A stretch of 64,000 nt of DNA, taken from positions 1-64,000 of the forward strand of contig NZ_JASZ02000006.1 of assembly GCF_000735695.2 (NCBI RefSeq). Reading direction: 5' to 3'. Below, piece by piece: positions 8,786 to 17,506 of the stretch; within the stretch, counting starts at the first letter, position 1, and each line of letters begins with the position of its first letter. The DNA comes from Kaistella haifensis DSM 19056. GTDB lineage: Bacteria > Bacteroidota > Bacteroidia > Flavobacteriales > Weeksellaceae. The notes beneath the pieces are model-generated. The model searched no databases. It worked only from the letters and a program-made list of their open reading frames with translations, and had not been told where the DNA came from. Position numbers and translations under genes: made by a program.

Positions 8786-8880
8786 CCACTATTTTTTAGT
8801 ATAAACATAATTATGCTTGATGTTTTTTTCTAAAGAATATTTATCATTAATTCAAATAAATCTATAAAAATATATCGTAA

Positions 8881-10689
8881 ATGAAAAAACTAGTTTGTTC
8901 CGTTCTGTTTTTGGGAGTAATTGGAATGTTTTCGGCGCAGGAAAAGGAAAGTGAGATTAGCGAAATTACGGTGCAAGGAAAATTTCTGAATCTTCCACTG
9001 AAAAAGGTGAATGAAAATATCACTGTAATTTCCAAACAAGAATTAGAAAATTCTCCTGCGAAAAGCATCGAAGAAGTTTTGGCACAATTCACAGGAATGG
9101 ATATTCGAAAAAGAGGAGGAAATGGGGTTCAAGCCGATATTTCTGTTCGTGGAAGCAGTTTCGAGCAGGTTTTGATTTTGGTAAATGGAATTAGAATTAA
9201 TGATTCGCAAACTGGCCATAATTCTATGAATATTCCCTTTGATTTAGCTTCTGTGGAAAAAATAGAAATCGTGAAAGGTCCTGCTGCACGTCGTTTTGGT
9301 CAAAATGCTTATGCAGGAGTTATTAATATTATCACCAAACCTTCTTCCGATGAGAATATCGTTTTTACGGCAAGTGGCGGAGATTTCAAAACCTATTCTT
9401 TAGGAGTTGGGGCTAATTTTGGAAATACACGTTCTTCAAATTTTATTCAGGTAAATTCGAGCAGTTCTGATGGCTACCGCTACAATACTGATTACAAAAT
9501 CAACAATATTTTTTACCAAAACCGATACAAAATCGAAAATGGAAATGTGAACTTTCAGGCCGGAATTCAGGAGAAAAAGTTCGGAGCGAATGGTTTTTAT
9601 GCAACACCTGCCGCAAAAGATCAGTACGAAGAAACGCAAGCTTCAATTGTGAGTTTAGGAATTGATAAAAATTACGAAAAATGGGGATTAAATTCTGCAG
9701 TTTACTGGCGAAGAGGACAAGATATGTACGAATATATCCGCAATAAACCGGAAATTTATCGAAATATGCACATTGGAAATAGTTTTGGAGCCGAGCTAAA
9801 CGGAAGTTACCGATCAGATTTGGGAACGACTGGTTTGGGATTGGAACTTCGCAAAGAATTCCTTGCCAGTAACAATTTGGGACATCGCGAGAGGTTTGTG
9901 ACACAAGTTTTTTTTGAACATCATTTTTCTTTTCTTGAAAATAAATTGAATATTTCTCCCGGAATTTCGTGGGCAAATTATGATACGGAAGGCAATTTCT
10001 TTTATCCAGGTTTGGACCTAGGATTTAATTTTAGTGAACATCATAAAATCTATGGAAATATTGCAAAAGTTAACAGAATTCCAACGTTTACCGATTTATA
10101 TTATGTGAGCAAGACTGAAGCGGGAAATCCCAATTTGAAGCCCGAAAATGCAGTGTCAGCTGAAATTGGATACCGATTTCAAAAGCAGAGTTTTCTGGGA
10201 AAAATCAGTGGATTTTTAAGGGATTCAGATAATTCCATCGATTGGTCAAAGCAAAATGCAAACGATATTTGGCGTGCTGAAAACATCGGTAAAATCAAGA
10301 CTAAAGGGGTAGAAGTGGAATTGGCTCAACATTTTAATTCCTTCCTAAAATCATATTCTGTGGGCTATACTTTTTTAGAAAGTAACTACGAGCAACCAAC
10401 CGGCTTGTTGTCGCGGTATGTGATGGAAAATTTAAAACATCAGTTTGTGGCTAAATTAGAAGTTTTCTTCTTGAAAAAATTTACAAACCAATTGATTTAC
10501 CGATATAATGAAAGAGTTTCGACAGGAAGTTATCAAATTCTGGATGAAAAATTGAGTTATGATGCCAAAAATTACAATATTTATATTATGGTAAACAATA
10601 TTCTAGATACTGAATATACTGAAACATTTGGTGTTCCGATGCCTGGTCGGTGGTTTCATATCGGAGTAAGTTTCAAAACTGGTTTTTAA
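8881..10689 (+). CDS. TonB-dependent outer-membrane receptor (BtuB-like size)
   Basis: The 602-residue protein has a Sec signal peptide ending near MFSAQE, a plug domain with the usual landmarks (SIEEVLAQFTGMDIRKRGG, ADISVRGSSFEQVLILVNG, VEKIEIVKGPAARRFGQNA, AGVINIITK), and a barrel ending in aromatic strands (GRWFHIGVSFKTGF). Its length is close to BtuB (about 600), and no SusC-type carboxypeptidase-like domain is present. The substrate (cobalamin, siderophore or other) cannot be told from sequence. A DUF2490 gene follows after 32 bp, probably co-transcribed. Confidence 0.88.
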   Translation: MKKLVCSVLFLGVIGMFSAQEKESEISEITVQGKFLNLPLKKVNENITVISKQELENSPAKSIEEVLAQFTGMDIRKRGGNGVQADISVRGSSFEQVLILVNGIRINDSQTGHNSMNIPFDLASVEKIEIVKGPAARRFGQNAYAGVINIITKPSSDENIVFTASGGDFKTYSLGVGANFGNTRSSNFIQVNSSSSDGYRYNTDYKINNIFYQNRYKIENGNVNFQAGIQEKKFGANGFYATPAAKDQYEETQASIVSLGIDKNYEKWGLNSAVYWRRGQDMYEYIRNKPEIYRNMHIGNSFGAELNGSYRSDLGTTGLGLELRKEFLASNNLGHRERFVTQVFFEHHFSFLENKLNISPGISWANYDTEGNFFYPGLDLGFNFSEHHKIYGNIAKVNRIPTFTDLYYVSKTEAGNPNLKPENAVSAEIGYRFQKQSFLGKISGFLRDSDNSIDWSKQNANDIWRAENIGKIKTKGVEVELAQHFNSFLKSYSVGYTFLESNYEQPTGLLSRYVMENLKHQFVAKLEVFFLKKFTNQLIYRYNERVSTGSYQILDEKLSYDAKNYNIYIMVNNILDTEYTETFGVPMPGRWFHIGVSFKTGF

Positions 10690-10721
10690 TAAGTTTTGTT
10701 TATTTTTACGTTTTTAAAAAG

Positions 10722-11435
10722 ATGAAAAAAATATTAATATTGATGCTCCTTTTAGCGATATTTTCCCCGATTTTCGGTCAGGAGCATATTTCCAGTTTTA
10801 ACTCCGTAACGATTACCTATAAAATACATCCAAAGTTTTTCATTTATGGTGAAGGACAAATGCGTGGAATTGAAGATTATTCTTATCCGGATTATTACGA
10901 AATAAAAGGTGGAATAGGTTATAATTTAACACCAAATCATAAACCTTTTGTAGGAATTGGCCGTTACGGAAACTACAAAAATCATGCGATGGATAAAGAG
11001 GAATTCCGAATTTGGTTACAAGATGTTATTGATTTAAAAGTTAATAAATTTAAATTTGAAAACCGAATAAGAGCTGAGAAAAGTTGGTTTTATGAACCAA
11101 AGAAAGACCAGCATTCCGATCGAATCCGTTTTCGTTACAGAATGAACGTTTCGGTTCCGCTTAATTCCGAATCTGTAAAACCAGGAACGCTCTTTGTGAA
11201 CGCTTATGATGAAGTATTTTTTGTAGCAACCGAGAAACCTCTTTTTGCCAGAAATCGTGTTTTTGGAGGCTTTGGTTATCAGATTGATGAGAATTTCGGA
11301 ATCGCGAGCGGCTACCTCTGGCAAAGAGAATTCGCGAAATCGGGCAACAAAAACCTGCATTTTCTATATCTCGCTCTGAATATCACCATTGATAGTTCCG
11401 ACGATAAATCTTATAATTTTCCAGGAGCTGATTAA
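10722..11435 (+). CDS. DUF2490 family protein, exported
   Basis: The start at 10722 begins a signal peptide (MKKILILMLLLAIFSPIFGQ). The 237-residue mature protein shows alternating beta-strand patterns throughout, for example FFIYGEGQMRGIEDYSYPDYYE and FGGFGYQIDENFGIASGYLWQRE, consistent with a small outer-membrane beta-barrel of the DUF2490 family. Function is unknown. It directly follows a TonB-dependent receptor, so a supporting role in the same outer-membrane process is possible but unproven. Confidence 0.8.
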   Translation: MKKILILMLLLAIFSPIFGQEHISSFNSVTITYKIHPKFFIYGEGQMRGIEDYSYPDYYEIKGGIGYNLTPNHKPFVGIGRYGNYKNHAMDKEEFRIWLQDVIDLKVNKFKFENRIRAEKSWFYEPKKDQHSDRIRFRYRMNVSVPLNSESVKPGTLFVNAYDEVFFVATEKPLFARNRVFGGFGYQIDENFGIASGYLWQREFAKSGNKNLHFLYLALNITIDSSDDKSYNFPGAD

Positions 11436-11477
11436 TGTTGATAACTTTTGCAGCATTTAGTTTTTTTAATGAAAAAG

Positions 11478-11512
11478 TTTGACACTTTTTTTGTACCAAA
11501 TTCATATATTTG
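11478..11512 (+). promoter_or_regulatory. Promoter of dnaN
   Basis: TTTG at 11478-11481 and TATATTTG at 11505-11512 are 23 bp apart, at the long end of the allowed spacing. The leader is about 85 nt and contains a short open frame at 11532-11597. Confidence 0.6.
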
Positions 11513-11531
11513 TCAAAATAATAAAAAATAA

Positions 11532-11597
11532 ATGAAACTGTATGGAATTAAAAGGGGATTTTACACAATTGCAGTTCCATTTTTACCGATAAAATAA
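11532..11597 (+). CDS. Possible 21-residue leader peptide upstream of dnaN
   Basis: An ATG-initiated frame in the dnaN leader encodes MKLYGIKRGFYTIAVPFLPI plus K and stops 8 bp before the dnaN ATG. The position just after the promoter and just before dnaN is that of a leader peptide or coupled small ORF. Nothing is recognised in the peptide, and chance is a real alternative. Confidence 0.3.
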   Translation: MKLYGIKRGFYTIAVPFLPIK

Positions 11598-11605
11598 CAT
11601 AACAA

Positions 11606-12736
11606 ATGAAATTTATTGTTGCAAGCGGAGAGTTACAGAAAGCATTGAACACGGTAAGTGGAGTGATTTCAAGTTCTCAGTCAAGACCAATTTTAGAAAA
11701 TTACCTGTTCGAAGTTGATGGAAATAATTTGAAAATTACCGCGTCCGATGGCGAAACCACTTTGGTAACGACTTTGGAAGTAAAATCTGACGAGACCGGA
11801 AAATTTGCCGTTCCTGCAAAGATTTTTCAGGATTTTGTAAAAACTTATGGAGAACAGCCTTTAACATTATCCGTAAAGGATTCTGAAGATGGAAATGGAA
11901 GTTTATTAGAAATTCTAGATGAAAAAGACAATTTCGCAGTGGCATTGGATAACGCGGAAGATTACCCAGAATTACCCGAATTCGACGCTGCACAAAGTGT
12001 TAAAATTTCTGCAGGTGTATTAAGTGAAGCACTTACCAATACACTTTTCGCAACAAGTAATGATTCCCTTAGACCGGTGATGACTGGCGTTCTGTTTCAA
12101 TTTAAAGAAGATGAAACCAACTTTGTTTCCACAGATTCGCACAGATTAGTCGTTTATAAAAGAACCGATTTGATCAATGCTGAACCTATTGAGTTCATCA
12201 TGCCGAAAAAACCTTTGGCAATTTTCAAAAATATTCTAGCAAATTCTAATGATGAAGTAATCATTGAATTTAATGAAAATATGGCGAAGTTCACTTTTGG
12301 AAACAATATTTGGATATGTAGATTAATCGATGGAAAATATCCGAATTATTCTGCGGTAATTCCAAAAGAAAATCCAAACGTGTTGACCATTAACAGAAAT
12401 TTACTTTTAAGTTCGATCCGAAGAGCTTCCATTATGTCCAACAAATCTACCAACCAAGTGAGATTTAAGTTGTCCGGAAACATTCTTCACCTTCATGCGG
12501 AAGATACAGAGTATGCAAACAAGGCGGATATGCAAATTCCTTGTGATTACAATGGGGAAGATATAAATATAGGGTTTAGTTCCAAATTCCTTACAGAAAT
12601 GCTTTCTGTATTGAGTTCTGATGATATCACCATGAAAATGTCGCAACCGAACAGACCGGGAATTATCGAGCCGGTTGATGGTTTAGAAGCTGAAGAAAAT
12701 ATTTTAATGCTTTCAATGCCGGTAATCGGAATGTAA
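11606..12736 (+). CDS. dnaN: DNA polymerase III beta subunit (sliding clamp)
   Basis: The 376-residue protein has the three repeated clamp domains. Landmarks are the N-terminal MKFIVASGELQKALNTVSGVISSSQSRPILENY, STDSHRLVVYKR in the middle domain, and the C-terminal hydrophobic tail ILMLSMPVIGM. The ring clamp tethers polymerases and repair enzymes to DNA. It is not next to dnaA or recF here, as is usual for Flavobacteriia, and forms its own transcription unit with an upstream promoter and a terminator at 12759. Confidence 0.97.
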   Translation: MKFIVASGELQKALNTVSGVISSSQSRPILENYLFEVDGNNLKITASDGETTLVTTLEVKSDETGKFAVPAKIFQDFVKTYGEQPLTLSVKDSEDGNGSLLEILDEKDNFAVALDNAEDYPELPEFDAAQSVKISAGVLSEALTNTLFATSNDSLRPVMTGVLFQFKEDETNFVSTDSHRLVVYKRTDLINAEPIEFIMPKKPLAIFKNILANSNDEVIIEFNENMAKFTFGNNIWICRLIDGKYPNYSAVIPKENPNVLTINRNLLLSSIRRASIMSNKSTNQVRFKLSGNILHLHAEDTEYANKADMQIPCDYNGEDINIGFSSKFLTEMLSVLSSDDITMKMSQPNRPGIIEPVDGLEAEENILMLSMPVIGM

Positions 12737-12758
12737 GATTTAATTAAAAAAAATAATG

Positions 12759-12796
12759 AATTGAGATTTGAAATTTTTCAGATCTCAATTTTTTTT
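12759..12796 (+). terminator. Terminator of dnaN
   Basis: AATTGAGATTTG pairs with CAGATCTCAATT (one mismatch) around an 8-nt loop, followed by a run of T. Confidence 0.85.
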
Positions 12797-12912
12797 AAAC
12801 TCCAAAAACACGATATTTGCAAAATTATCGGGGTACGACGATATAACATCATTACCCCAAATTTCAAAAAACCGAAAGGCACATTTATCCTCAAAATAAA
12901 TAGGAAAATCAA

Positions 12913-15315
12913 ATGAAAATCTCAAACAACTGGCTCAAGGATTACATCAAAACCGAATTAAAATCTGATAAAATAGGAGAATATCTTACCGATATTGGTT
13001 TGGAGGTTGAAGGAATTGAAAAATATGAATCCGTAAAAGGAAGCCTGGAAGGAATTGTCGTAGGAAAAGTTTTGACTTGCGAACAACACCCTAATGCTGA
13101 TAAATTAAAGAAAACCACTGTAGATGTAGGAAGCGGAAAAATATTGAATATCGTTTGTGGTGCACCGAACGTTGCAGCCGGACAAACTGTTCCCGTAGCG
13201 GTAATCGGAACGAAAATATATGCCAAAGACGGAAGTTCATTTGCGATCAAAGAAGCAAAAATACGTGGAGAAGTTTCTCAAGGAATGATCTGTGCGGAAG
13301 ATGAGTTAGGGTTGAGCGATGATCACGGCGGAATCATGATTTTGGATGAAAACAAATTCGAAATCGGGAAAAATTTTGCAGATTATTTTGACCTTGCTAC
13401 TGATGAAGTTTACGAAATTGGTTTGACTCCGAACCGAACTGACGCGATGTCGCATTATGGAGTTGCTAGAGATTTGAATGCATTTTTGGTTTCAAACCAA
13501 ATGAAATCGCAATTCGAAAAAATCACTTCGAAAACTTTAAATATCGAAGGAGCAACCGATTTTCAGCTGGAAGTAGAGGATTCAGAATTAGCTCCAAGAT
13601 ATATTGGTGCAGTAATCGAAAACGTGCAGGTAGCTGATTCTCCGGATTGGTTGAAACAGCGCTTGAAAGCCATTGGATTAAGCCCAATCAACAATATTGT
13701 CGACATTACCAATTATATTTTGCATGGATTAGGACAACCTCTTCATGCTTTTGATGCTGATAAAATTGCAGGAAAGAAAGTAAGAGTTGGGGTAAATGCA
13801 GAGGGAACAAAATTCACTACTTTGGATGGTGTTGAAAGAACTTTGAATGGAACAGAAATCATGATTAAAGACGGAAACAACGTGCCTTTGTGCATCGCTG
13901 GAGTTTTTGGCGGATTGAATTCCGGAGTTTCCGAAAACACGAAAACCATTTTCCTCGAAAGTGCATATTTCAATCCTGTTGCTGTTCGAAAAGGAGCGAA
14001 ATATCACGGTTTAAACACCGACGCTTCCTTCCGTTTTGAACGTGGAGTAGACCCGAATAATACACGTACTGCTATCAGTCAGGCCATTTCAATGATTCAA
14101 GAAATTGCCGGAGGAGCTTTGAAAGGGGAGTTGTTGGAACATTTCCCTCAAAAAATTGAGCACAATTATATTATTTTAAGATTTTCTAAAGTTGAACAAA
14201 TTTTAGGAACCAAAATTCATAAAGAAAAAATCAAAGAAATTCTGAAATCTCTTGAAATTGAAGTTTTAAACGAAATTCAAAATGGTTTAGAAATTTCAGT
14301 TCCACCTTATCGTGCAGATGTTACCAGAGAAATCGATGTAATTGAAGAAATTTTAAGAATCTATGGTTACAACAAGATTGATGCACCAAAAAAAATCTCT
14401 TTTACACCAGTGAAATTGAGTTTTGATGATCAAGACGCTCTCGAAAATTCTTGGGCGAGAACTTTACAAAGCAATGGTTTTAACGAGGTGATGAATAATT
14501 CCCTTACTTCTGTGAAAGATGAAACCGATGCAGTGAAACTCCTCAATCCATTGAGTAGCGATTTGGCTTTCATGCGAAAGTCTTTGTTGGAAGGACTTTT
14601 GGCAAATGCGGATTATAATATTAAAAGAAAAAATCAGGATATTAAATTTTTCGAGCTCGGAAAAATTTATCATAAAAAAGAAAAATACACGGAAAGAAAG
14701 CAACTTGCGATTTTGGTTTCGGGAAGAAATGTGGCTGAAAATTGGATCCAATCGAAATCCGCAACCGATTTTTATTATTTAAAATCTTATGTTAAAGTTC
14801 TTTTGGATAAATTGAATTTAAACATTGAAGAAAAAGCGTTGGAAGATGAGCGTTTTTCTGATGCTTTGCAATTGATTTCAGATGGGGAAGTGATCGCAAG
14901 ATTGGGTAAAGTTTCTCCGGAATTTTTGAAAGATGCAGATATCGATCAGGAGTGTTTCTACGCTGAAATTGAAGTTGAAACTTGTCAAAAACTTCGTTCT
15001 CATGGAAATTTAAAATTTGTTGATATTCCAAAATTCAATAAAATCCGAAGAGATCTTGCTTTATTGATTGATAAAAATATCACTTATTCCGAATTGTATC
15101 AGGCAGCGAAGAAAAATCCTTCGAAATACTTGAAAAACATCAATCTTTTTGATGTTTACGAAGGCAAGAATCTTGCGGAAGGCAAGAAATCTTACGCATT
15201 GAGTTTTGAACTTTTAAACGAAGAAAAAACTTTGGAAGATAAAGAAATTAGCGAAGTGATGAACTCCCTAATCAACATGTTCCAAAAAGAATTTTCTGCA
15301 GAACTAAGGTCATAG
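12913..15315 (+). CDS. pheT: Phenylalanyl-tRNA synthetase beta subunit
   Basis: The 800-residue protein has the bacterial PheT order: tRNA-binding OB fold at about 40-155 (VGKVLTCEQHPNADKLKKTTVDVG), B3/B4 editing domain (GLTPNRTDAMSHYGVARDL; HGLGQPLHAFDADKI), B5 domain, the synthetase-like core, and a C-terminal ferredoxin-like anticodon-binding domain (PKFNKIRRDLALLID). It charges tRNA-Phe together with PheS, which is not in this window. Length is standard. A terminator follows at 15335. Confidence 0.97.
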   Translation: MKISNNWLKDYIKTELKSDKIGEYLTDIGLEVEGIEKYESVKGSLEGIVVGKVLTCEQHPNADKLKKTTVDVGSGKILNIVCGAPNVAAGQTVPVAVIGTKIYAKDGSSFAIKEAKIRGEVSQGMICAEDELGLSDDHGGIMILDENKFEIGKNFADYFDLATDEVYEIGLTPNRTDAMSHYGVARDLNAFLVSNQMKSQFEKITSKTLNIEGATDFQLEVEDSELAPRYIGAVIENVQVADSPDWLKQRLKAIGLSPINNIVDITNYILHGLGQPLHAFDADKIAGKKVRVGVNAEGTKFTTLDGVERTLNGTEIMIKDGNNVPLCIAGVFGGLNSGVSENTKTIFLESAYFNPVAVRKGAKYHGLNTDASFRFERGVDPNNTRTAISQAISMIQEIAGGALKGELLEHFPQKIEHNYIILRFSKVEQILGTKIHKEKIKEILKSLEIEVLNEIQNGLEISVPPYRADVTREIDVIEEILRIYGYNKIDAPKKISFTPVKLSFDDQDALENSWARTLQSNGFNEVMNNSLTSVKDETDAVKLLNPLSSDLAFMRKSLLEGLLANADYNIKRKNQDIKFFELGKIYHKKEKYTERKQLAILVSGRNVAENWIQSKSATDFYYLKSYVKVLLDKLNLNIEEKALEDERFSDALQLISDGEVIARLGKVSPEFLKDADIDQECFYAEIEVETCQKLRSHGNLKFVDIPKFNKIRRDLALLIDKNITYSELYQAAKKNPSKYLKNINLFDVYEGKNLAEGKKSYALSFELLNEEKTLEDKEISEVMNSLINMFQKEFSAELRS

Positions 15316-15334
15316 AAATAGTTTTACGAAACAG

Positions 15335-15364
15335 AAAGCATCTTCTTTTGAGATGCTTTTTTTT
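15335..15364 (+). terminator. Terminator of pheT
   Basis: AAAGCATCT and AGATGCTTT form a 9-bp stem with a 7-nt loop and a T-run. Confidence 0.85.
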
Positions 15365-15416
15365 GTTTTGAGGAGCAAAATTTTTCGATTATGAAGGCTG
15401 GGTAAATTATATTACT

Positions 15417-15424
15417 TAAATTTG
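15417..15424 (+). promoter_or_regulatory. Possible promoter box of the META lipoprotein gene
   Basis: TAAATTTG matches TAnnTTTG 80 bp upstream of the start; no -33 element is evident. Confidence 0.35.
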
Positions 15425-15504
15425 AATCAATAAAAATGCGTCGTGATTATTTAAAAATAAATCAGGCGACAGCAAAATATCATCTAATATAAAGATTTAT
15501 ACTT

Positions 15505-15903
15505 ATGAAAAACATTTTTTTATCAATATTTGCAGCCGCAGCTTTAGCATCTTGTTCTTCGCTTTCGAGCACTAAAGTTGGAGGTTCTCAGGCGAATATA
15601 GCAGGAACGAAATGGATTTTGGCGGAGCAAGTGAAAGGTAAAACGCCTACATTGAATATAGAAACAGATAAAATCACCGGAAACGGAGGTTGCAACAGTT
15701 ATTTCGGTGAAGTTCTTTTAGATGCCACAGCGGGCAACTTTTCAGCAAAAAATATTGCTTCCACCAAAATGGCATGCGCTGATATGTCTGCAGAATCTAA
15801 TTTTTTCAGTATGTTGAGTGAGGCCAATAAGTATGTCGTAAGCGGCAATACATTAGAGCTGTACAAAGGAAATTTGCTGCTTCTGAAATTCAGTAAACAA
15901 TAA
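15505..15903 (+). CDS. META-domain lipoprotein (HslJ-like)
   Basis: The 132-residue protein has a lipoprotein signal (MKNIFLSIFAAAALASC, lipobox cysteine 17) and one META domain: IAGTKWILAEQVKGK, then GNGGCNSYFGEV and STKMACADMSAESNFF, with the two conserved cysteines. META proteins include the heat-inducible HslJ; the molecular role is not known. A TAAATTTG box lies at 15417-15424. The gene faces the next one across a bidirectional terminator. Confidence 0.88.
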   Translation: MKNIFLSIFAAAALASCSSLSSTKVGGSQANIAGTKWILAEQVKGKTPTLNIETDKITGNGGCNSYFGEVLLDATAGNFSAKNIASTKMACADMSAESNFFSMLSEANKYVVSGNTLELYKGNLLLLKFSKQ

Positions 15904-15924
15904 TTTTTCAATTAAAATAATAGT

Positions 15925-15956
15925 AAAAAAAGGAACCCGATTGAGTTCCTTTTTTT
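15925..15956. terminator. Bidirectional terminator
   Basis: A stem AAAAAAAGGAAC / GTTCCTTTTTTT with an 8-nt loop lies between convergent genes and has a T-run on either strand. Confidence 0.85.
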
Positions 15957-15965
15957 GTTTCTTTA

Positions 15966-16205
15966 TTATTCGTCGTCTTCTTCGTCATATTTAGCGAGTT
16001 CGTCATCGCACCATTTGAAGGCTGCTTCAACCACTTTGGTCGCTTCATCGGCCATAGTTTCCTCGTCATCACCTTCCAAATCATCCAACCATTCAACCTC
16101 CTCTTCTTCTACGTTTAGGATAAATCTAGGATATTCCGTGTGAACAACAAATAAATCTTCAGGAAAATCTGAATTGTCGGCTAATAAAAATTTTGGTAAT
16201 TTCAT
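15966..16205 (-). CDS. Small acidic conserved hypothetical protein
   Basis: The 79-residue protein starts MKLPKFLLADNSDFPEDLFV, contains HTEYPRFILNVEEEEVEWLDD, and ends in a run rich in Asp and Glu. I recognise the N-terminal pattern from uncharacterised Flavobacteriia proteins, but no function is known. It has no signal peptide or membrane segment. The serine-rich frame on the opposite strand is a shadow of this acidic tail. Confidence 0.75.
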   Translation of the reverse strand: MKLPKFLLADNSDFPEDLFVVHTEYPRFILNVEEEEVEWLDDLEGDDEETMADEATKVVEAAFKWCDDELAKYDEEDDE

Positions 16206-17458
16206 TTTTTCTAATGTTTAAACTTTTTCAAAGATAAAAAATATTATTGATATTTATTCTTGTCAATTTTAATTTTTCTTAAAACTTTATATTTGGTCAG
16301 GGTATTGTTCTGAAGCGTATCTTTTGGTTTGAAAGTTACCTTTACATTAGGGTTTACGGTGCTTATCAATTCGGCAATTTGCATTTTATCTAGTAACTTT
16401 TCATCTTCCATAAAGAAATTAATTCTTCCTTCTTCCAAATTTTCAGATTTCAAGAATTTGGTAATTTCTCGTCGGTTTTCAAGATAATTTCCTCGGGAAA
16501 GCCAAGTGAAAATAAAACCGGTCATTAAACTTAAAATGGTAATGCCATAGGTGAGTTTTCCGAAAATTTGATATATTTTTCTGAAATAAACCAACCAAAT
16601 TGGGAATGAAAATGGAGCCATTAATCGATAATCAATGGGATTTACCGAATAAAAATATTGTATAAAAAACGAACAAATAATCCCAATAATTCCTACGAAA
16701 ACAAAAAATCGTTCCGTTTCTGAAAGTTTATTTTTAATGAAAATAAAACCGATCAACAGAATATTCAACAAACCAATTCCGTAGATTCCGTAATTGATGA
16801 TTCCGCCCGCTGGATTTGCAATGTGAATGAACGGGTTGAATGTGGTCGCCATTCCCTGAACCAGCTCTATCAATAATTTTGATGTTGGATGAAGCCCGAT
16901 TTCTAAAAATTCATCGATATAGTCATCATTAAAATAATCGATGAAAAGAAATTTATACAACACCACATATCCAAAACCTACGAAAGCTGAATAAATAAAG
17001 GTTTTACCGTAAGATTTTCGATAATTTAAAACGCCATAAAGAAAGACCGCACCAATCATAAAAAGGGCAGGATAACGGATATTGTAAAGTACAAGTAGTG
17101 ATAAACTTAGATAGAAAAAAGCCTTAAAACCGGTGAGTTCGCCTATGATGATCTGCCTTCCAGCATAAAGAAAAAGAAAAACAATTGGCAAAATAAGGGA
17201 TTCGCTCATCGTGTAAGAAAATATTGAAATATAGCTGAAAAGCCCGCCCACAAGAATGGTTTCTTTTAAATAAAATCTTTTTTTCCAAGCAAAATAAACG
17301 ATGAAAAGATAAGAGAGAATTCCTATGAGTTTACTTGCCCAAAACAAATCCAAACCAAAAATCGTAAAAAATTTTAAGCTCAAAGGATAACCAAGTGGCG
17401 TCGTTGTATTATCAATAACCGGGAAAACTTCCGCCGTTCTCATAAATCGGAGCGAGTC

Positions 17459-17468
17459 GGGATTTACG
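17459..17468. repeat. Target-site duplication, left copy
   Basis: GGGATTTACG directly abuts the IS left end and is identical to the copy at 18867-18876. Confidence 0.9.
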
Positions 17469-17506
17469 TAGTCATGGTCGGAAGAAATTCCGGCCATTTT
17501 TTATGA

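Larger units (their letters stand above)
8489..8880. other. Divergent intergenic region uvrA / TonB receptor
   Basis: This 392-bp region carries promoters for both flanking genes (8507-8514 minus; 8757-8785 plus) and a minus-oriented hairpin with T-run at 8655-8677. No convincing coding sequence or known riboswitch is visible; in particular I see no cobalamin-riboswitch core in the leader of the receptor gene. Confidence 0.6.

Noticed and set aside
8786-8880. Cobalamin riboswitch in the leader of the BtuB-sized receptor gene
   Set aside because: The leader is about 90 nt, AT-rich, and lacks the conserved B12-box core; a cobalamin substrate is therefore not supported by regulation.
15955-16143. 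Serine-rich frame on the plus strand
   Set aside because: Antisense shadow of the acidic small protein at 15966-16205.
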